Of a DNA stretch of 64,000 nucleotides, positions 31,901 to 45,000 are shown piece by piece. Where the stretch lies: positions 3,844,001 through 3,908,000 of the forward strand of contig NZ_CP087184.1 of the NCBI RefSeq assembly GCF_024749045.1, given 5' to 3'. The first letter of the stretch is position 1, and every line of letters begins with the position of its first letter. The stretch is from Pseudomonas sp. B21-028. Its GTDB lineage: Bacteria; Pseudomonadota; Gammaproteobacteria; Pseudomonadales; Pseudomonadaceae. The translations under genes were made by a program, and so were the position numbers. The notes beneath the pieces were generated by a model. That model saw only the letters and a program-made list of their open reading frames with translations. It did not search any database and was not told the DNA's origin.

Positions 31901-34900
31901 TACCGCAACCGCTCGATTCCGATCGGCCGGCCGATCCGCAACATGCAACTGCATGTGCTGGACAGCCAGGGCCAGTTGCTGCCCCTGGGCGTGCCCGGCG
32001 AGATCCACATCGGCGGTGTCGGTGTGGCGCGGGGCTACCTCAACCTGCCGCAGCTCAGTGCCGAACGCTTCATTGACGACCCGTTCAGCGAGCGGGCCGG
32101 GGCGCGCCTGTACAAGACCGGCGACATCGGCCGCTGGCTGCCCGACGGCACCCTGCAATACCTGGGACGTAACGACGATCAGGTGAAAATCCGTGGCCTG
32201 CGGGTCGAGCTGGGAGAAATCGAAGCCGCCCTCGCCGCCCTCACCGGGGTCCGCGAAGCGGCCGTCGTCCCCCGCGACCACCAGACCGGCAAACGCCTGG
32301 TGGCCTACCTGTGCGGCGAACCGGCGGCCGCCACAGAGTTGCGCGTCGAACTCCTCGGCCGCCTGCCCGAGCACATGGTGCCCAGCGCCTTCGTGGTGCT
32401 CGACACGCTGCCACTCACCCCCAACGGCAAACTGGACCGCCGCGCCCTGCCCGAACCGGATCAGGACGCCTACGCCAGCCAGGCCTATGAAGCACCGCAA
32501 GGCACGGTGGAGCGGACCATCGCCGATATCTGGCAACAACTGCTGGGCCTCGAACAGGTCGGCCGCCACGATGGGTTCTTCGAACTCGGCGGTCATTCGC
32601 TGATGGCGGTCAGCCTGATCGAACGCCTGCGCGAACACGGCCTGAACGCCGACGTGCGCAGCGTCTTCGGCGCACCGACCCTGCGGGACCTCGCCTCGGC
32701 CCTGACGGATGCCACCCACACGGCCTTCCAGGCCCCGGCCAACCGCATCCCGGCCGATTGCACCAGCCTGACGCCGGACATGTTGCCCCTGGTGGACCTG
32801 ACGGCGGATCAGCTGGAACGCATCGTCGCTGCGGTACCTGGCGGCGCCGCGAACATCCAGGACATCTATCCCCTGGCCCCGCTGCAGCAAGGCATCCTGT
32901 TCCATCACTTGCTCGGACATGAAGGCGACGCCTATCTGGTGCGCTCGATGCTCGAGTTCGACGACCGCCAGCGCCTCGACGCCTTTATCGGCGCCTTGCA
33001 GCAGGTGATCGACCGCCATGACATCCTGCGCACCTGCGTGCAGTGGGACGGTTTGCCCCAGGCAGTGCAAGTGGTGCAACGCCAGGCCCGCCTGCCGGTG
33101 CACAGCGTCACCCTGGACAGTTACCAAGACCCGCTGAGCCAGCTCGAAACCCTGAGCGACCCACGGCAACTGCGCCTGGATCTGCGCCAGGCACCGCTGA
33201 TGCGGGCCTGCATTGCCCGGGATCCGCATTCCGAACGCTGGATGCTGGCGCTGCTCAATCACCACATGGCGAGCGACCACGTCACCCTGGAAATCGTCCT
33301 GGAAGAAATCCACGCCATCCTCCACGGACAAGGCGACAGCCTCGGCACACCACAGCCTTATCGCGACTTCATCGCCCAGACCCAGGCCACGCCGGCCCAG
33401 GTCCACGAGGCCTACTTCAGCCGTCGACTGGCCGACGTCGATTCGCCCACCGCGCCCTTCGACCTGCTCGAAGTACAAGGGGACGGCAATCACATCGAAG
33501 AGGCCAGCGTGCAATTGAGCCTCGAACTCAACCTGCGCCTGCGGGCCCAGGCCAGGGAACGCGGCATCACCCCGGCGGCGCTGTTCCACGTGGCCTGGGC
33601 GCAAGTGCTGGCCCGCTGCACCGGGCGCGACGATGTGGTGTTCGGCACCGTGGTCGCCGGTCGCCTACAAGGCTCGGCGGGGGCCGAACGGGCCCTGGGG
33701 GTGTTCATCAACACCTTGCCGGTGCGGGTACAACTGGCCGGCGCTGGCGCCAACGACAAGGTCCTGGCGACCCACCGCGACCTGATCGAACTGCTGGCCC
33801 ACGAACAGGCCTCCCTGGCCCTGGCCCAACGCTGCAGCGACGTGCCCAGTGCCTTGCCGCTGTTCACCACCCTGCTCAACTATCGGCACCAGCGCGACGA
33901 CAGCCAGTTGCAATGGCCAAGCATGCGCATCCTGAACAGCGCCGAGCGCACCAACTATCCGCTGACCCTGTCGGTCAACGACTATGGCGATGCCCTGGGG
34001 CTGACGGTGCAGAGCGTCCGGGCGGTGGACCCGCAACGCATCTGCGCCCTGATGCAACGGGCCCTGGAACAACTGACCCAGGCCTTGATGTACACGCCAC
34101 GGATTCCACTCACGCAACTGGACGTGCTGCCGCCCCAGGAACGCAACCTGCTGCTGGAAACCTTCAACCAGACCCGCGAGGACTACCCGACGCACCTGTG
34201 CATCCAGCACCTGTTCGAAGAGCAGGTACTCCGCACGCCGGACGCCTGTGCCCTGGTCGACGCTCGGCAAGCCTTCACTTACGCCGAGCTCAATGCCCAA
34301 GCCAATCGCCTGGCCCATCACTTGATCGCCACCGGGGTTCAACCGGGGGATCTGGTGGCGATCTGCGTCGAACGCAGCGCGGCGATGATCAGCGGCCTGT
34401 TGGGTATTCTCAAGGCCGGCGGCGCCTACGTGCCGCTGGACCCGAGCTATCCGGCCGAACGCCTGGTGTCGATTGTCGAGGATGCGCGGCCACGCCTGCT
34501 GCTGGCCGATCCGGTCGGTCGCGCAGCCGTCGGCACGCTGCAGGAAGGCACCCGCTACCTGGCCATCGAACAGGCCCTGGCGGCGCAGACGAATACCCGC
34601 GATCCGCGCTGGGATGCCACCGGCCTGACCCCGGCGCACCTGGCCTACGTGATCTACACCTCCGGCTCCACCGGCAAACCCAAGGGTGTGATGATCGAAC
34701 ACCGCAACCTGGTCGCCTCGACGCTGGCCCGGCGCACGGTGTACGGGCCGGCGATCGACAAGCGCTTCCTGCTGCTCTCGTCGATTGCCTTCGACAGCTC
34801 CGTGGCAGGGATCTTCGGCACCCTGATCAGCGGCGGCACCTTGTGCGTTCCGGCGGCCGAAGCCGCCCGCGATCCGCAAGCCATCGCCCGCTTCATCGAC

Positions 34901-36067
34901 GAACAGGCCATCACCTCACTGCTGTGCGTGCCGTCCCTCGGCCGGCTGGTGTTGGCGAGCCTTGCCAGTGAAAACGGGCATCGCAGCCTGCGGGAGATGA
35001 TCGTCGCCGGCGAAGCCTGCCCGGCCCAGTTGGTACAGGAATGTGCGGGCCTGGAACCGGCCATCGCCCTGTACAACGAGTACGGCCCCACCGAAGCCAC
35101 GGTCTGGGCCACGGTGCATCGCTGCACTGCCCAGGACCAGGGCACGGTGCCAATCGGTCGTGCCATCCCCAACAGCCGCCTGTACGTGCTCGACGAACAG
35201 GGCCGGCCGGCACCCCTCGGCGTGCCGGGTGAACTGTATGTCGGTGGCGCGGGTGTCGCCCGGGGCTACCTGGACCGTGCGCAACTGAACGCCGAACACT
35301 TCCTCGCCGACCCGTTCAGCCCGGACGATGAGGCGCGGATGTACCGCACCGGTGACCTGGTGCGCATGCGCGCCGACGGCGTACTCGAATTCCTCGGACG
35401 CAACGACCAGCAGGTCAAGATCCGCGGTTTCCGCATCGAGCCCGGCGAAATCGAAGCCCTGATGCTGACCCTGCCGGGGGTGCGCGAGGCGGCCGTCATC
35501 GCTCGCGAAGACAGCCCGGGGGCCCTGCGCCTGGTGGCTTACCTGAGCGTCGAGCCGCACCTGGCCGGCCGCAATGCCAGCAGCACCTTGCGCCCGTACC
35601 TGACCTCGCAGTTGCCGGACTACATGGTCCCGGCGGCGTTCGTGGTGGTCGAGCAGTTGCCACTGAGCCCCAACGGCAAGCTCGACCGCAGCGCCCTGCC
35701 CGCGCCTCGCAGCGAAGACTTCGCCTATCGCGAGTACGAAGCCCCCAACGGCGAAACCGAAGAGCTGCTGGCGCAGATCTGGGCCGACCTGCTGGGCCTG
35801 GAGCGGATCGGTCGGCACGACGACTTCTTCGAGCTCGGCGGCCACTCGCTGCTGGCGGTACAAGTCACCCTGCGGGCACGAGAAAACTTCGCCGTCGAAG
35901 TGCCCCTCAGGAGCCTGTTCGAACACTCGTCGCTGCTGGCACTGGCCGACCTGATCACCACCTTGCAACTGGCCCAGTACGAGTCGGACGAACTGATGGA
36001 CCTGCAACAAGAAATGGCTTCGCTGTCTGAAAGCGAACTGCTCGCTATCGTCTCCAAGGATGCTTAA
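19943..36067 (+). CDS. Lipopeptide NRPS 1, five modules (SyrE N-terminal equivalent)
   Basis: About 5374 aa, cytoplasmic assembly-line enzyme. Order: C(starter)-A-T, C-A-T, C(dual E/C)-A-T, C-A-T, C(dual E/C)-A-T. The first C domain (HHLVTDG near residue 146) would N-acylate the first residue with a 3-hydroxy fatty acid. There is no TE; the C-terminus ends in a short docking-type tail ([20 protein letters not shown]) for the second NRPS, whose TTG start is 3 nt after this stop. Predicted residues 1-5: Ser, Orn, Asp, Hse, His. Start chosen at the ATG at 19943 with AGGTG 7 nt upstream; an in-frame TTG at 19850 would add 31 residues unrelated to the fold. It contains long internal DNA repeats (22752-24488 with 29178-30914). 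Confidence 0.93.
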   Translation: MDSSTEMLPTQDCATHELASVQQGIWLDQIAHPDLPYYNIGMSLEIKGEIDIPLFEKAIELVANNHDALRLSFSHEGGIGRQRVLPEVQVKLEIVEFTEAEADAGLAMEYLRNAFRQPFPELTGQLWEARMVRCGPNRHYWLNRYHHLVTDGIGVALIGHAVGAAYNGLLAGNDEVAQGHSYLSFLEDDRDYLQSSRYERDREFWQETYAQLPPSLLQRRADFTTGQANELAPSAQVQAMLPRALYNDLTQFASERSLSVAHVLISVVATYFCRTVGVDEMVIGMPVHNRTNARTKETAGMFSSVSPIRLPVDLDASLLDLMHAAGGQLRRCYRHQRFPIAELNRILRLAQAGRRQLFDVSLSFESLDGDDQFGGTSSTVITMDNGYEQTPMAIFVRDYHPFEDVHLDFNFNTAYYSVEEARLLQQRIVSMLEAVLDQHDTPVGDYPLMSAAERQRLQVEFNATAREYPRDVLIHTLFEQQVEQRPHHCAVRGDSGPLLSYEQLNRQANQLAHHLIELGVKPDDRVAVSLKRGPEMVVALLGILKAGGAYVPIDPDLPSARQAYMLDDSRPRAVLSSRALLEQLPALAIPVLVLDDDERVAQPEHNPDPQALGLTTKHLAYVLYTSGSTGTPKGVMNEHLGVVNRLLWARDEYGVDASDRVLQKTPFGFDVSVWEFFLPLLAGAELVMARPGGHQEPDYLARVMREASITMLHFVPSMLDLFLEHRDSQDFPSLRRVLCSGEALPRALQRRFERQLAGVELHNLYGPTEAAIDVTAWHCRPSDPGESVPIGKPIANIQMHVLDTRGEPQPLGIAGEIHIGGIGVARGYLNQPELSAERFIADPFSNEPDARLYKTGDLGRWLANGALEYLGRNDFQVKIRGLRIEIGEVEAALALCPGVREVVVIAREDHPGQPESKRLVAYVCGEPVPAEQLRSALLKHLPEYMVPSAFVHLDALPLTSNGKLDRRALPEPGLEALASKAYEAPQGDTEVAIAEIWKNLLHLDQVGRHDGFLELGGHSLLTVQLQARLHQDLGAEIDLRTLFAQTSLSELARHVEQAGQSRLQAIAVVSREQPLPLSLAQQRLWFLDQLDHAASVAYHMPAALHLRGCLDRNALQRALDRIVARHESLRTTFERQDGEVRQRFAPAEIGFTLVEHDLQALDVEARQQAVEKLSQEEARAAFDLSAGPLIRGRLLCLAEDEHILLVTQHHIVSDGWSVAVLIGEFNALYAAFSQDREDPLPPLALQYADYAAWQQQHLQGERLHAQTQFWKEHLNGAPALLELPADHPRPQVQSYQGAALALQLPAPLSARLRRFSQQRGLTPFMTLLGAWSILLSRLSNQSQVVVGTPVANRPRRETEALIGFFVNTLALRIDVQADSPVEQLLERIKATTLDAYGHQDLPFEQVVEALQPERSLGHSPLFQAMLVLGNTPQDQALELPGLNLSPLPQPTDTTQFDVSLSLNDDGETISGQFEYATDLFDESTIARWGRHLLHLLDGMLDDATQPVATLPLLDNQQRRQLLGGFNQTHAPFAEGRLLQEWFEQHVQKRPQAIAVQAEAVSLSYAELNTRANRIAHRLIAAGLRPDERVALLVERSPEMIVGILAILKAGGAYVPLDPNYPQDRLQHMLDDSTPRVLLTQGYLIETMAEQLPALHMPQLLLDDSTEGDDSNPRVEGLTSRHLAYVMYTSGSTGKPKGVMLEHRSVCNQIGALQERYGLNPQDRILQFATMTFDMSVEEIFGALLSGATLVLRSDAWIAGTAAFAALCEQYAISVANLPTVFWQQVARDAHVALPACLRQFMIGGEAVGKQAVSQWFARAGHRPALFNAYGPTEATVNASIRRMESDHDDFRSIGKPLRNTQLHVLDALGNLVPMGVAGEIHIGGVGVARGYLNREALTAERFIADPFSTDPDARLYKTGDLGRWCADGTLQYLGRNDDQVKIRGFRVELGEIEAVLAGCAGVREAVVVAQESKPGQSDSKRLVAYLCGEPVPVEQLRAVLLAALPEYMVPSAFVQLEALPLTPNGKLDRRALPAPGQEAFASRAYEAPRGEIEQIVANVWQDLLGLDKVGRHDRFFELGGHSLLAVSLIDRLRQHGLSASVRTVFTAPSVREMAQALSRSNETPFLAPANRIPDGCTALTPDMLPLVELTEAQLERIVAAVPGGAANVQDIYPLAPLQQGILFHHLLGHEGDAYLVRSLIEFDNHARLEAFVGALQQVIDRHDILRSAVHWVGQPQPVQVVQRRATLPLQHIALAADEDPRAQLERLSDPRHLRLDLQQAPLMRACIARVPHSERCLLALLDHHMISDHVSLGIVLEEVQALLQGQGDSLPPPMPYREFVAQILTTPPQAHESYFSQRLGTVDEPTAPFGVLDVQGDGSQVAETSVRLDPALSRRIRAQSRAAGVTPAALFHIAWAQVLGRCTDRDDVVFGTVVAGRLQGSVGADRALGVFINTLPVRVRLAGFGVAALVDETYRDLSELLNHEQASLALAQRCSGVGAGLPLFTTLLNYRHQTDGGSLANTDQVLAWDGVRFLSNEARTNYPIEVAVADEGADFSVTAQAVAGIDPQRIAAYLGQAVAALVDALEQSPERLASSLDVVPASERQLLLEDFNRTASDFGTAQPIHQLFEAQVQANPDAVALVCEERQLSYRQLNRRANHLARQLLDLGVQPDQRVAICAERSLEMIVGLLGVLKAGAAYVPIDPAHPAERMAFMLQDSQPQALLTQSALSLPSGELPVLLLDIVESLQAADDAAFDSNPQVPGLTAENLAYVIYTSGSTGQSKGVMVEHRSVFNFWNVLTRTTHQHCPTPATVALNAGFFFDMSIKGISQLFSGHRLVIIPQLIRASGSELLDFLEQHQVHAFDSTPSQLDTLLAAGLLERQSYQPVSVLLGGEAINAATWEKLRNCQSIRFYNMYGPTECTVDATLDLIRDLGERPSIGRPFANVQVHMLDARGEPAPLGVAGEIHIGGVGVARGYLNRPELSAERFIADPFSSEPNARLYKTGDLGRWLADGTLEYLGRNDFQVKIRGFRIELGEIENVLLGCAGITDAVVIARDDSRLVAYLCGEPASAEELRSTLLKHLPEYMVPSAFVHLDALPLTANGKLDRRALPEPGLEALASKAYEAPQGDTEVAIAEIWKNLLHLDQVGRHDGFLELGGHSLLTVQLQARLHQDLGAEIDLRTLFAQTSLSELARHVEQAGQSRLQAIAVVSREQPLPLSLAQQRLWFLDQLDHAASVAYHMPAALHLRGCLDREALQRALDRIVARHESLRTTFDRQDGEVRQRFAPAEIGFTLVEHDLQALDAEARQQAVEQLSQEEARAAFDLSSGPLIRGRLLRLAEDEHILLVTQHHIVSDGWSVAVLIGEFNALYAAFSQDREDPLPPLALQYADYAAWQQQHLQGERLHAQTQFWKEHLTGAPALLELPADHPRPQVQSYQGAALTLQLPAPLSARLRRFSQQRGLTPFMTLLGAWSILLSRLSNQSEVVVGTPVANRPRRETEALIGFFVNTLALRIDVPADSPVEHLLERIKATTLDAYGHQDLPFEQVVEALQPERSLGHSPLFQAMLVLGNTPQDQALELPGLNLSPLPQPTGTTQFDVSLSLNDDGETISGQFEYATDLFDESTIARWGRHLLHLLDGMLDDATQPVATLPLLDDAQRRQLLETFNPAPVTLDESPSRFPHAVFAAQAGRTPDAVALVGAGQTLSYAELNAQANRVAHGLIALGVGPDDTVGLCARRSPEMVIGLLGILKAGAAYVPLDPQYPAQRLAHMLADSAPKALVRQQSLDGLPVPQGLSTLELGSPALLQQPAHDPQVNELNFGHLAYVIYTSGSTGLPKGVMVGHRGLRNLLDWYLDDLAFHAGDAVLLASSYNFDLTQKNILAPLMVGASLHLAEEPFNPSAIVAQIAEAGITHLNMSPSAFHALVDADQHESLACLKRVVLGGEPIQVAMLEKLPLPRPAIINSYGPTECSDVVAWYTADTDLGAYRNRSIPIGRPIRNMQLHVLDSQGQLLPLGVPGEIHIGGVGVARGYLNLPQLSAERFIDDPFSERAGARLYKTGDIGRWLPDGTLQYLGRNDDQVKIRGLRVELGEIEAALAALTGVREAAVVPRDHQTGKRLVAYLCGEPAAATELRVELLGRLPEHMVPSAFVVLDTLPLTPNGKLDRRALPEPDQDAYASQAYEAPQGTVERTIADIWQQLLGLEQVGRHDGFFELGGHSLMAVSLIERLREHGLNADVRSVFGAPTLRDLASALTDATHTAFQAPANRIPADCTSLTPDMLPLVDLTADQLERIVAAVPGGAANIQDIYPLAPLQQGILFHHLLGHEGDAYLVRSMLEFDDRQRLDAFIGALQQVIDRHDILRTCVQWDGLPQAVQVVQRQARLPVHSVTLDSYQDPLSQLETLSDPRQLRLDLRQAPLMRACIARDPHSERWMLALLNHHMASDHVTLEIVLEEIHAILHGQGDSLGTPQPYRDFIAQTQATPAQVHEAYFSRRLADVDSPTAPFDLLEVQGDGNHIEEASVQLSLELNLRLRAQARERGITPAALFHVAWAQVLARCTGRDDVVFGTVVAGRLQGSAGAERALGVFINTLPVRVQLAGAGANDKVLATHRDLIELLAHEQASLALAQRCSDVPSALPLFTTLLNYRHQRDDSQLQWPSMRILNSAERTNYPLTLSVNDYGDALGLTVQSVRAVDPQRICALMQRALEQLTQALMYTPRIPLTQLDVLPPQERNLLLETFNQTREDYPTHLCIQHLFEEQVLRTPDACALVDARQAFTYAELNAQANRLAHHLIATGVQPGDLVAICVERSAAMISGLLGILKAGGAYVPLDPSYPAERLVSIVEDARPRLLLADPVGRAAVGTLQEGTRYLAIEQALAAQTNTRDPRWDATGLTPAHLAYVIYTSGSTGKPKGVMIEHRNLVASTLARRTVYGPAIDKRFLLLSSIAFDSSVAGIFGTLISGGTLCVPAAEAARDPQAIARFIDEQAITSLLCVPSLGRLVLASLASENGHRSLREMIVAGEACPAQLVQECAGLEPAIALYNEYGPTEATVWATVHRCTAQDQGTVPIGRAIPNSRLYVLDEQGRPAPLGVPGELYVGGAGVARGYLDRAQLNAEHFLADPFSPDDEARMYRTGDLVRMRADGVLEFLGRNDQQVKIRGFRIEPGEIEALMLTLPGVREAAVIAREDSPGALRLVAYLSVEPHLAGRNASSTLRPYLTSQLPDYMVPAAFVVVEQLPLSPNGKLDRSALPAPRSEDFAYREYEAPNGETEELLAQIWADLLGLERIGRHDDFFELGGHSLLAVQVTLRARENFAVEVPLRSLFEHSSLLALADLITTLQLAQYESDELMDLQQEMASLSESELLAIVSKDA
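19970..23100 (+). other. Module 1: C(starter)-A(Ser)-T
   Basis: Starter-type C domain ([18 protein letters not shown]). The A-domain pocket read from the cores [22 protein letters not shown] and [10 protein letters not shown] gives D-V-W-H-L-S-L-I-D, the standard Ser code. Carrier motif is LGGHS near 22986. The incoming acyl chain is inferred from the C type. Confidence 0.88.
22752..24488 (+). repeat. Near-identical T1-C2 tract
   Basis: About 1.74 kb closely matching 29178-30914 at a constant offset of 6,426 bp. It spans the end of A1, T1 and all of C2 (partner: end of A3, T3 and C4). Confidence 0.88.
23150..26290 (+). other. Module 2: C(LCL)-A(Orn-like)-T
   Basis: C motif HHIVSDG. Pocket residues read as D-M-E-N-M-G-A-V-N; E at position 239 suits a side-chain amine, and the code is closest to the D-M-E-N-L-G-L-I-N type I know for (hydroxy)ornithine in pyoverdine. 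The next C domain is dual E/C, so the residue should become D. D-Orn2 is found in cormycin. Confidence 0.68.
26350..29530 (+). other. Module 3: C(dual E/C)-A(Asp)-T
   Basis: The C domain has the dual-type N-terminal signature [10 protein letters not shown] and HHMISDH in place of HHxxxDG. Pocket D-M-K-D-L-G-M-V-D is one methionine larger at two positions than the Glu code (D-A-K-D-L-G-V-V-D), so a shorter acidic residue, Asp, is inferred. The A domain is almost identical in DNA to that of module 8. Confidence 0.68.
27631..29061 (+). repeat. Near-identical A-domain tract (copy 1, module 3)
   Basis: About 1.43 kb almost identical in DNA to 45226-46656, at a constant offset of 17,595 bp and so with no net indel. 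It covers the end of the C domain and the A domain to GEIEN. Downstream the two diverge at once. This is a recent duplication or gene-conversion tract. Confidence 0.9.
29178..30914 (+). repeat. Near-identical T3-C4 tract
   Basis: Partner of 22752-24488; only scattered substitutions and no indels were seen by eye. Confidence 0.88.
29575..32710 (+). other. Module 4: C(LCL)-A(Hse-like)-T
   Basis: C domain nearly identical to that of module 2. Pocket D-L-K-N-V-G-S-D-V resembles codes I associate with homoserine; K at position 239 argues against Dab or Lys, the position-4 residues of syringomycin and pseudomycin. The following C domain is dual E/C, fitting D-Hse4. Confidence 0.58.
32765..35970 (+). 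other. Module 5: C(dual E/C)-A(His-like)-T
   Basis: Dual-type C domain ([17 protein letters not shown]). Pocket D-S-A-L-I-A-E-V-W is nearest to the bacitracin His code (D-S-E-L-T-A-E-V-C). Position 5 is His in cormycin, so His is the best call. Ends the first protein. Confidence 0.6.
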
Positions 36068-36070
36068 CAA

Positions 36071-39000
36071 TTGAACGAACATAACGATAGTCTCGACCAG
36101 TTGAAACGTGCCGCACTGCTGCGTCTGCTTAAGCAGCGCGGCGCCACACGGGTCATCGAAACGGCTCCCGACGACATCACCGGCGCGGATCGCGAGGGTC
36201 CGCTGGCGCTCTCGTTCGCCCAGCAGCGATTGTGGTTCCTTGATCAGTTGGACCCGACCGCCAGCGCCGCCTATCACATCCCCGCCTCGCTGGTGCTGCG
36301 CGGCACCCTCGACCGGACCGCGCTGAAGAACGCCCTCGATCGCCTGGTGGCGCGGCACGAAAGCCTGCGCACCACCTTCCGCCGCGATGGCGAACAGCCG
36401 GTGCAGGTGATCGCCCCGGCCGACTGCGGCTTCAACCTGCAGGAACAGGACCTGCGCCACTTGCCTCGGGACGAGGCCGAACGGCAAGCGGCCCGGCTGG
36501 CGGAAGAGGAAGCGGCCCGAGCGTTCGACCTGCTGCACGGTCCGCTGATCCGCGGCACATTGCTGTGCCTGGCCGACGATGAGCATCGGCTGTTGATCAC
36601 CCAGCACCACATCATCTCCGACGGCTGGTCCATCGGCCTGTTGGTCAAGGAATTCGCCGCGCTGTACCAGGCATTCAGCGCCGGACAAGCCGATCCGCTG
36701 CCGCCGCTGGCGCTGCAATATGCCGACTACGCCGCCTGGCAGCGCCGCCACCTGCAAGGCGAGCGCCTCGACCAGCAGGTGGAATTCTGGCGCGCTCACC
36801 TGGCCGGCGCCCCGGCGTTGCTCGCGCTGCCCACCGACCGGCCACGCCCGGCGGTGCAAAGCTATCGGGGGGAAACCCTGGGTTTCGACCTGCCCGCCGC
36901 GCTGTCCGCGGCCATCGCCCGGTTCGCCCAGTCCCGCGCCGCGACGCCGTTCATGACCCTGATGGCGGCCTGGGCGATATTGCTGGCGCGGATCAGCGGC
37001 CAGCAGGACCTGGTGATCGGCACCGTTGCCGCCAACCGCGACCGCCAGGACGTGCAGTCGCTGATCGGCTTCTTCGTCAACACCCTGGCCCTGCGCATCC
37101 GCCTGGAAGCCAACCCGACCCTCGAGCAGGTGTTGCAGCAGGTCAAGGACCTGATGCTGGAGTCCTCCAGTCGCCAGGACACCCCGTTCGAACTGGTGGT
37201 CGAAGCCCTCAAGCCGCCGCGCAGCGCCAGCTACAGCCCGGTGTTCCAGACCATGCTCTACACCAATGCCGGGGGAGCCGGCGGCCAGTTGCAGTTGCCG
37301 GGGCTGGACCTGGAGTTCCTGCCGTCGCGCAAGGACAACACCCAACACGATCTTTCCCTGCACATCGACGAAGGTGGCTCGAGCCTGTCGTGCAGCCTGT
37401 CGTATTCCACCGCGCTGTTCGATGCCGCCACCGTCGAACGCCTCGCGGCGCGCTTCGAACGCCTGCTGCACTGTTTCACCGAAGCACCGGACACCCGTAT
37501 CGGTGCACTGGAACTGGACCCGACCCTGGCCCTGCCGCCCATCACCGCGCTGGCGCCAATGCCGGAGCGCATGCCGCTGTCCTATCACCAGGAACGGCTC
37601 TGGTTCGTCGACACCTTCGAGACCGGTTACCTGTACGACGCCAACCCGGTCTATCACAACATCCCCTTGCTGCTGGAGCTGACCGGCGAGATCAACCAAG
37701 CGGCCCTGCAAACCGCCCTCGATGGCCTGCTGGCCCGTCACGATATCCTGCGTTGCCGGATCCAGAGCGACGGTGCGAGTGCCTGGCAGTGCTTCGACGG
37801 GCCGGCCACCCTGGCCCTTGAACGGATCCACGGCAACTCGGACAACCTCGCCGCCCAGGCCCTGGCCGAGACCCGTCGGCCGCTGGCCATGAACGGCGGC
37901 AGCCTGGTGCGTGCCAGCCTGGTGCAGGCGGACGAGCGCACCGCCGTGCTGGCGATTGCCGTGCATCATTTGCTGGCCGACCGCACCTCCATGCAATTGC
38001 TCAAGCGCGACCTGCTGGCCCTCTATGAAGCCGCCTGCGCCGAACGCAACGCCGAGCTGCCGGCCCTGCCGCTGGGCTACGGTGACTTTGCCGCCTGGCA
38101 ACACCAGCTCCCGGCTGCGGTGCTGGAGAACCTGCGGGCCTATTGGAGCTATCAGTTGCGCGGCAAGCTGCAAGCCCTGGAGCTGCCGCTCAATCGCCCG
38201 CGCATGGCCGTGCATGTGTTTGCCGAAGCGACCCATGCCTTCACCCTCGAAGCGCCACTGGTCCGCCGCCTCGAAGCCCTGGCCCGGGAAGTCGGCGTGA
38301 GCAGCGACAGCCTGGCCCTCAGCGCCTTTACCGCGTTGCTGCGCCGCTATGCCGGCCACGACGAACTGGTGATCGGCACCACGGCCGCCTGCCGCGAGCC
38401 CGGCCTGAACGACGTGGTCGGGCCGCTGGACAACCTGCTGGTGATGCGCGGGTTCTGCGACAGCGACAGCACCTTGCAACAGCTCTGGGAACAGACCAGC
38501 CACAACCTGACCCAGGCCCTGCGCCATCGCCACATGCAGTTCGACCAGTTGGTGCTGGCGCTGAATCCGGCCAAGGACATGAGCCGCACCGCGCTGTTCG
38601 ACGTGCTGTTCAACTTCCAGCGCGACACCGACGCCAGCGCCCTGGTCGCGGGGCTGGCGGTCAGTACCCTGGAAAGCAACCTGGGCTATGGCAAGAACGA
38701 CCTGCACCTGTTGATCACGGCTGGCGAACAACGCTGGGCCGGGCATGTGGTGTACAACGCGGAGTTCTTCGACGCCGGGTTCATCCAGCAGTTGATGCGC
38801 CACTACGTGCGCCTGCTGGAAGCCTTTGTCGAGGATGCCCGGCAGCGCGTCGACGACGTTCCCCTGCTGGACAGCGCCGAGCGGCAACGGCAGATCATCG
38901 ACTTCAACGACAGCGAAGCGGCCTGGCCCGACACCCTGACCCTGCAGCAGATTTTCGAGGAGCAGGCCCGCCGGACCCCGGAACGCATTGCCGTCAACCT

Positions 39001-42000
39001 CGGCGAGGAACAGCTGAGCTATCGCCAGCTCAACGAACAGGCCAACCGCCTCGCCCACCGTTTGCGCGCCGCAGGTGTGCGGCCCCAGGAACTGGTGGCC
39101 ATCACACTGGAGCGCTCGGTGCAGATGATCGTCGCCACCCTGGCGGTGCTCAAGGCCGGCGGCGCTTATGTGCCCATCGACCCGGCCTCGCCCCAGGAGC
39201 GTATTGCCTATGTGCTGCGCGACAGTGGCGCACGCAAGGCCATCGCTCGCCAGGGCATGGCGCCGGCGCTGCAAGCGCTGGATATCGAGGTCCTCGATCC
39301 GACCCTCGGCAACGTCGACGCCAGCGTCGCCAACCCGACCCACGTCAACACCCCGGAGCACCTGTGCTATGTGATCTACACCTCGGGCTCCACCGGTGAA
39401 CCCAAGGGTGCGCTGCTCGAACACCGCAACGTCGTGCGCCTGCTGCACAACAACCGCCCGGACTTCCAGTTCGATGCCGAGGATGTCTGGTCGCTGTTCC
39501 ACTCCAACGCCTTCGACTTCTCGGTCTGGGAAATCTTCGGTGCGCTGCTCCATGGCGCACGCCTGACCCTGGTGCCCGAGGCCTTGCGTCGGGATCCGGC
39601 AGCGCTGCTGGACTTCCTCGAACGCGAACAGGTGACGGTGCTGAACCAGACCCCCTCGGCGTTCCATCAGCTCAGTGCCACCGCCCTGGCTACGCCGGAG
39701 GTACGTCTGGCGCATTTGCGCTACGTGATTTTCGGCGGGGAAAGCCTGGAGCTGGGCAAGCTCGATGCCTTCCACCTTGCCTTCGGGCATGTGGCCCTGG
39801 TGAACATGTACGGCATCACCGAAACCTGCGTCCACGTCACCTACAAAGCCATTGGCGCGGCCGACATCGCCGCCGGCATCTCCAATGTCGGACGGCCGAT
39901 TCCGACCACCGTGGCCTACGTGCTCGACGCCCAGCAGCGGCTGCTGCCGGTAGGCGTGGCCGGTGAGATCTGCGTCGGTGGCCTGGGGGTCGGCCGCGGC
40001 TACCTGAACCGTCCGGCCCTGAGCGCCGAACGCTTCATTGCCGACCCGTTCCGTCCCGGCGAGCGGCTGTATCGCTCCGGGGACCTGGGCAAGTTGCTGG
40101 ACAACGGCGAGATCGTGCACCTGGGCCGGATGGACGCCCAGGTGAAGATCCGCGGTTTCCGCATCGAACTGGGGGAGATCGAAGCCAAGCTGCTGGCCTG
40201 CGAGGGCGTGCGCGAAGCCAAGGTGCTGGCCCGTGATGAGGCGAACCAGGGCAAGCGCCTGATCGCCTATCTGATTCCCCGTGCGGGTGCGGTGCTGGAA
40301 GTGGCCGCCTTGCGCAAGCAATTGGGCGCGACCCTGCCCGACTACATGATCCCGATGGCCTTCGTCAGCCTGCACGCCTACCCGCTCACGGCCAACGGCA
40401 AACTCGACCAGGATGCCTTGCCCGAGCCGGACCTGGGCGCCATGTCCGAGCGCGGCTACACCGCCCCCGAGGGCGCCACCGAAACCGCCCTGGCGCAGAT
40501 TTTCCAGGAATTGCTGGGCCTGGAGCGCGTGGGACGCCATGACAGTTTCTTCGAACTGGGCGGGCACTCCCTGCTGGCCGCGCAACTGGTTTCCAGGGTG
40601 CGCCAGCAGTTGGGCTGCGAATTGATGCTGCGCGAACTGTTCAGCCACCCCACCGTGGAAGAACTGGCGCGGGTGGTGGGTCACCCGCTCACCGCCGAGG
40701 CCGAGACCATCGGCCTGGTCGACCGCAACGGGCCGCTGGCGTTGTCGTTCGCCCAACAGCGCCTATGGTTCCTCGACCAACTCGATTCCGGCGCCGGCAG
40801 CGCCTACCACATGCCGGCGGCCCTGTTGCTGCGTGGCGATCTCGACCGTGTTGCCCTCAAGGCCGCGCTGGATCGCCTGGTGGCCCGGCATGAAAGCCTG
40901 CGCACCACCTTCGACCGCCGTGGCGAACAGCCGGTGCAAGTCATCGCCCCCGCGGACTGTGGCTTCGCCCTGGCCGAACAGGACCTGCGTGCGCTGCCCT
41001 ATGAACAGGCCAGCCTCAGCGCTTCACGCATCGGCAACACCGAGGCCCTGGCGCCGTTCGACCTGAGCCGTGGGCCACTGATTCGTGGGCGCCTGCTGCG
41101 CCTGGCCGATGACGAACACATCCTGCTGATCACCCAGCACCACATCATCTCCGACGGCTGGTCGGTGGGTGTACTGGTCAAGGAATTCGCCGCCCTATAC
41201 CGAGCCTTCAGCCAGCAGCAGCCCGATCCCCTGCCAGCATTGCCGATCCAATATGCCGACTACGCCGCCTGGCAGCACCAGACCCTCGACGGCGAACGGC
41301 TCGGTCGCCAGGCCGGGTTCTGGCGTGAACACCTGGAAGGCGCGCCGGCCCTGCTGTCCCTGCCCACCGACCGCCCACGTCCGGCGATGCAGAGCTATCG
41401 GGGCGGCGACGTCGCGGTGACCATCGCCCCGGCCTTGCGCGAACGCCTGGAGCAGTTCTGCCAGGCCCACAACGTAACCCTGTTCATGGCACTGCTCAGT
41501 GCCTGGTCGGTGCTCATGGCGCGTCTGGGCAACGAACGGGACGTGGTCATCGGCGTACCGACGGCCAACCGCGGCCGCACCGAGACCGAAAACCTGATCG
41601 GTTTCTTCGTCAACACCCTCGCCCTGCGCGTAGACCTGACGCAGAACCCGAGCGTGGCGCAACTGCTGGAGCAGATCAAACAGACCACCCTGGCGGCCCA
41701 CGAGCACCAGGACATTCCTTTCGAACAGGTCATCGAAGCCGTACAGCCGCCCCGCTCCCTGAGCCACAACCCGCTGTGCCAGGTCGCCCTGTCGCTGGAC
41801 AATACCCCGGGTGGTGGCGAACTGAGCCTGCCCGGCCTGACCCTGGTGCCCGTGGCCCAGGCCCATGAAACCTCGCAGTTCGACCTGATGCTGACCCTGG
41901 GCAATGACGGCGGCACGCTGGCTGGCGTGATCGAATACGCCAGCGACCTGTTCGACCGCACCACCGTGGAGCGTTTCGCCCAGCATTTCCAGACCCTGCT

Positions 42001-45000
42001 GGAAGCGATGGTGGCGGATGTCGAACAACCCGTGCTCGGCTTGCCATTGCTCAGCCCTGCACAGCGCCAGGCCTCGCCAGCGGCGTTACCGTCCAAGGCC
42101 GTGTTTACTCCCGACCCGTTGATTCATCAGCGCTTCGAACAACTCGCCACCGCCCAGCCCCAGGCCATTGCCCTGGTCTTTGGCGACACGGAATTGAGTT
42201 ACCAGGCCCTCAACCGCCGGGCCAACCGCATCGCCCAGACGCTGCTGGCCCAGGGTGTGCGCCCTGACGACCGGGTGGCGATCCTGGCCCAACGCGGCGT
42301 GGAAATGGTCTGCGCGGTACTGGCGGTGCTCAAGGCCGGTGCGGCCTATGTGCCACTGGACCCGGCCTACCCCGCCGAACGACTCGGCTACCTGCTGGAC
42401 GACAGCACCCCGGTCGCGCTGCTGGCACAACCGGCGTGCCTCGACGCGCTGCCCGAGCACGCCGTGGCAGTGGTGAATCTCGACGAGGACCTCGCCGCCG
42501 ACGACCTGGCGGAACTGGACCGCAACCCGGACGCCGATACCCTCGGCCTGACATCGCGGCATCTGGCCTATGTGATCTACACCTCGGGTTCCACCGGGTT
42601 GCCCAAAGGGGTCTTGGTGGAGCACGGCAACGTCGCGCGCCTGTTCGACGCCACCGCCGAACTGTTCGATTTCACTCGCAACGACGTCTGGACGCTGTTC
42701 CACTCCTTCGCGTTCGACTTCTCGGTCTGGGAAATCTGGGGCGCGCTGAGCTACGGCGGCAAGCTGGTGCTGGTTCCGAGCGACGTGGCCCGTTCGCCCG
42801 ACGACTTCTATGCACTGGTCTGCCAGCAACAGGTGACTGTGCTGAACCAGACGCCGAGTGCCTTCCGCCAGTTCATCGAGGCCCGTGAGCGCAGCGACTT
42901 GGAGCACGGCCTGCGGGAAGTGATTTTCGGCGGCGAAGCCCTGGACTTCCGCAGCCTGCGGCCATGGACCGCGCGCACGGCGCTGTCCCGCACGCGCCTG
43001 GTGAACATGTACGGCATCACCGAAATCACCGTGCACGCCACCTATTACCCGGTCAGCCAGGAAGAAATCGACGCGGGCGCGCCAAGCCTGATCGGCCCGC
43101 CATTGCCCGACCTGTGCCTGCGGATTCTCGACGACTACGGGCAACCGGTGCCGGTGGGGGTCAATGGCGAGATCTACATCGGCGGCGCCGGTGTGGCCCG
43201 GCATTACCTCAATCGCGACGAACTGAACGCCGAGCGTTTCATTCCCGATCCGTTCGCGACACACGCCGATGCCCGGCTGTACCGCACCGGCGATATCGCT
43301 CGCTACCGGACCGACGGCGGGGTGGTCTATGTGGGCCGCAACGACTCGCAGATCAAGATCCGCGGCTTCCGCATCGAGCTGGGCGAAATCGAAGCCCAAC
43401 TGCTGGCCTGCGCCGAAGTCCGTGAAGCCCTGGTGACCGTGCGCGAAGACCAACCCGGCGACAAGCGCCTGGTGGCGTACCTGATCGCCCATGATGGGGT
43501 GGTCGTGGAATCGTCGGCCTTGCGCAGCCAACTGGCGAGCGTGCTGGCCGAGCATATGGTGCCCAGTGCCTTCGTGACCCTGGCGACCTGGCCGCTGACC
43601 ACCAACGGCAAGCTGGACCACAACGCCTTGCCGGCACCGGACGCCTCCGCCGCCGCGAGCCAGCGGTATGACGCACCGCTGGGCGCCATCGAAATCACCC
43701 TGGCCAATGCCTGGCAGGAGTTGCTCGGGGTAGAACGGGTGGGTCGCCAGGATCACTTCTTCGAACTCGGCGGCCACTCCTTCCTGGTCATCAGCCTGAT
43801 CGAGCGTCTGCGCCAGGCCGACCTGCAACTGGACGTGCGCACGGTGTTCTCGGCGCCGACCCTCAAGGCCATGGCCGCGGTCCTGGCCGGCGGCAACAAC
43901 ACGCAGCGGGTCGTACCGGAGAACCTGATTCCCGCCGACTGCACCGCGATCGAACCGCACATGCTGCCGCTGGTGACCCTCAGCCAGCAGGAAATCGAGC
44001 AGATCGTCGCCGATGTTCCCGGCGGCGCCGCCAATGTGCAGGACATCTACCCGCTGTCGTCGTTGCAGGAAGGCATCCTGTTCCACCACCTGTTGCAATC
44101 CGAAGGCGATGCGTACCTGATGCGTACGGTGGTGACGTTCAACCGACGCCAGTTGCTCGATGACTTCCTGGCCGCCGTGCAGGTGGTGATCGACCGCCAC
44201 GACATCCTGCGCACCGCCCTGCGCTGGCAGGGCCTGCCGCAGTCGGTGCAGGTCGTCCATCGCCAGGCGCAACTGCCGGTGGTGAACCTGGAATGCGTCC
44301 CCGGCGAAGATGCCTTGCAGATCCTGCGCGACACGACCGACACCCATCATCTGCGCCTCGACCTGCAGCGGGCACCGTTGATTGCCGCCTACATCATCCA
44401 CGACGAACCTTGCGGACAATGGCTGCTGGCGCTGCTCGACCATCACCTGGTCAGTGACAACGTCACGTTGCGGTTGATCATGCTGGAGATCCAGGCAGTC
44501 CTGGCCGGCCAGGCCGACAGCCTGCCGCCGTCCCAGCCTTACCGTAACTTCATCGCCCAGGCCGCCAGCGTGTCCCAGGCCGACCACGAAGCCTACTTCC
44601 GGCGCTTACTGGCGGACGTCGACTCTACCACTGCGCCTTACGGGGTGCTGGATGTGCGTGGCAATGGCGCCGGGATCAAGCGCGCGGTCGAGCACCTGGG
44701 CGATGAACTCAGTGCCCGGGTGCACCGCACGGCGCGCCAGCAAGGGGTACCCACCTCGGTGCTGTTCCATGCGGCCTGGGGCCTGGTGGTAGCCGCGACC
44801 AGCGGCCGCGACGACGGGATTTTCGGCACGGTGTTGTCGGGTCGCTCCCAAGGCAACGCCGGTGCCGACCACGCGCTGGGAATGTTCATCAACACCTTGC
44901 CGATGCGCATCCGCTTGCAGCAGCACACCGTCAGCGACATTGTTCATGACGCCTACCAGCAACTGAGTGAACTGCTGACCCACGAACAGGCCTCCCTGGC

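Noticed and set aside
34916..40756. Very long antisense open frame (1946 codons) opposite the NRPS genes, and similar ones at 23525-27919 and 27920-31735
   Set aside because: They mirror the GC-rich codon pattern of the sense NRPS, have no start context or domain, and cross real domain boundaries. They are compositional shadows.
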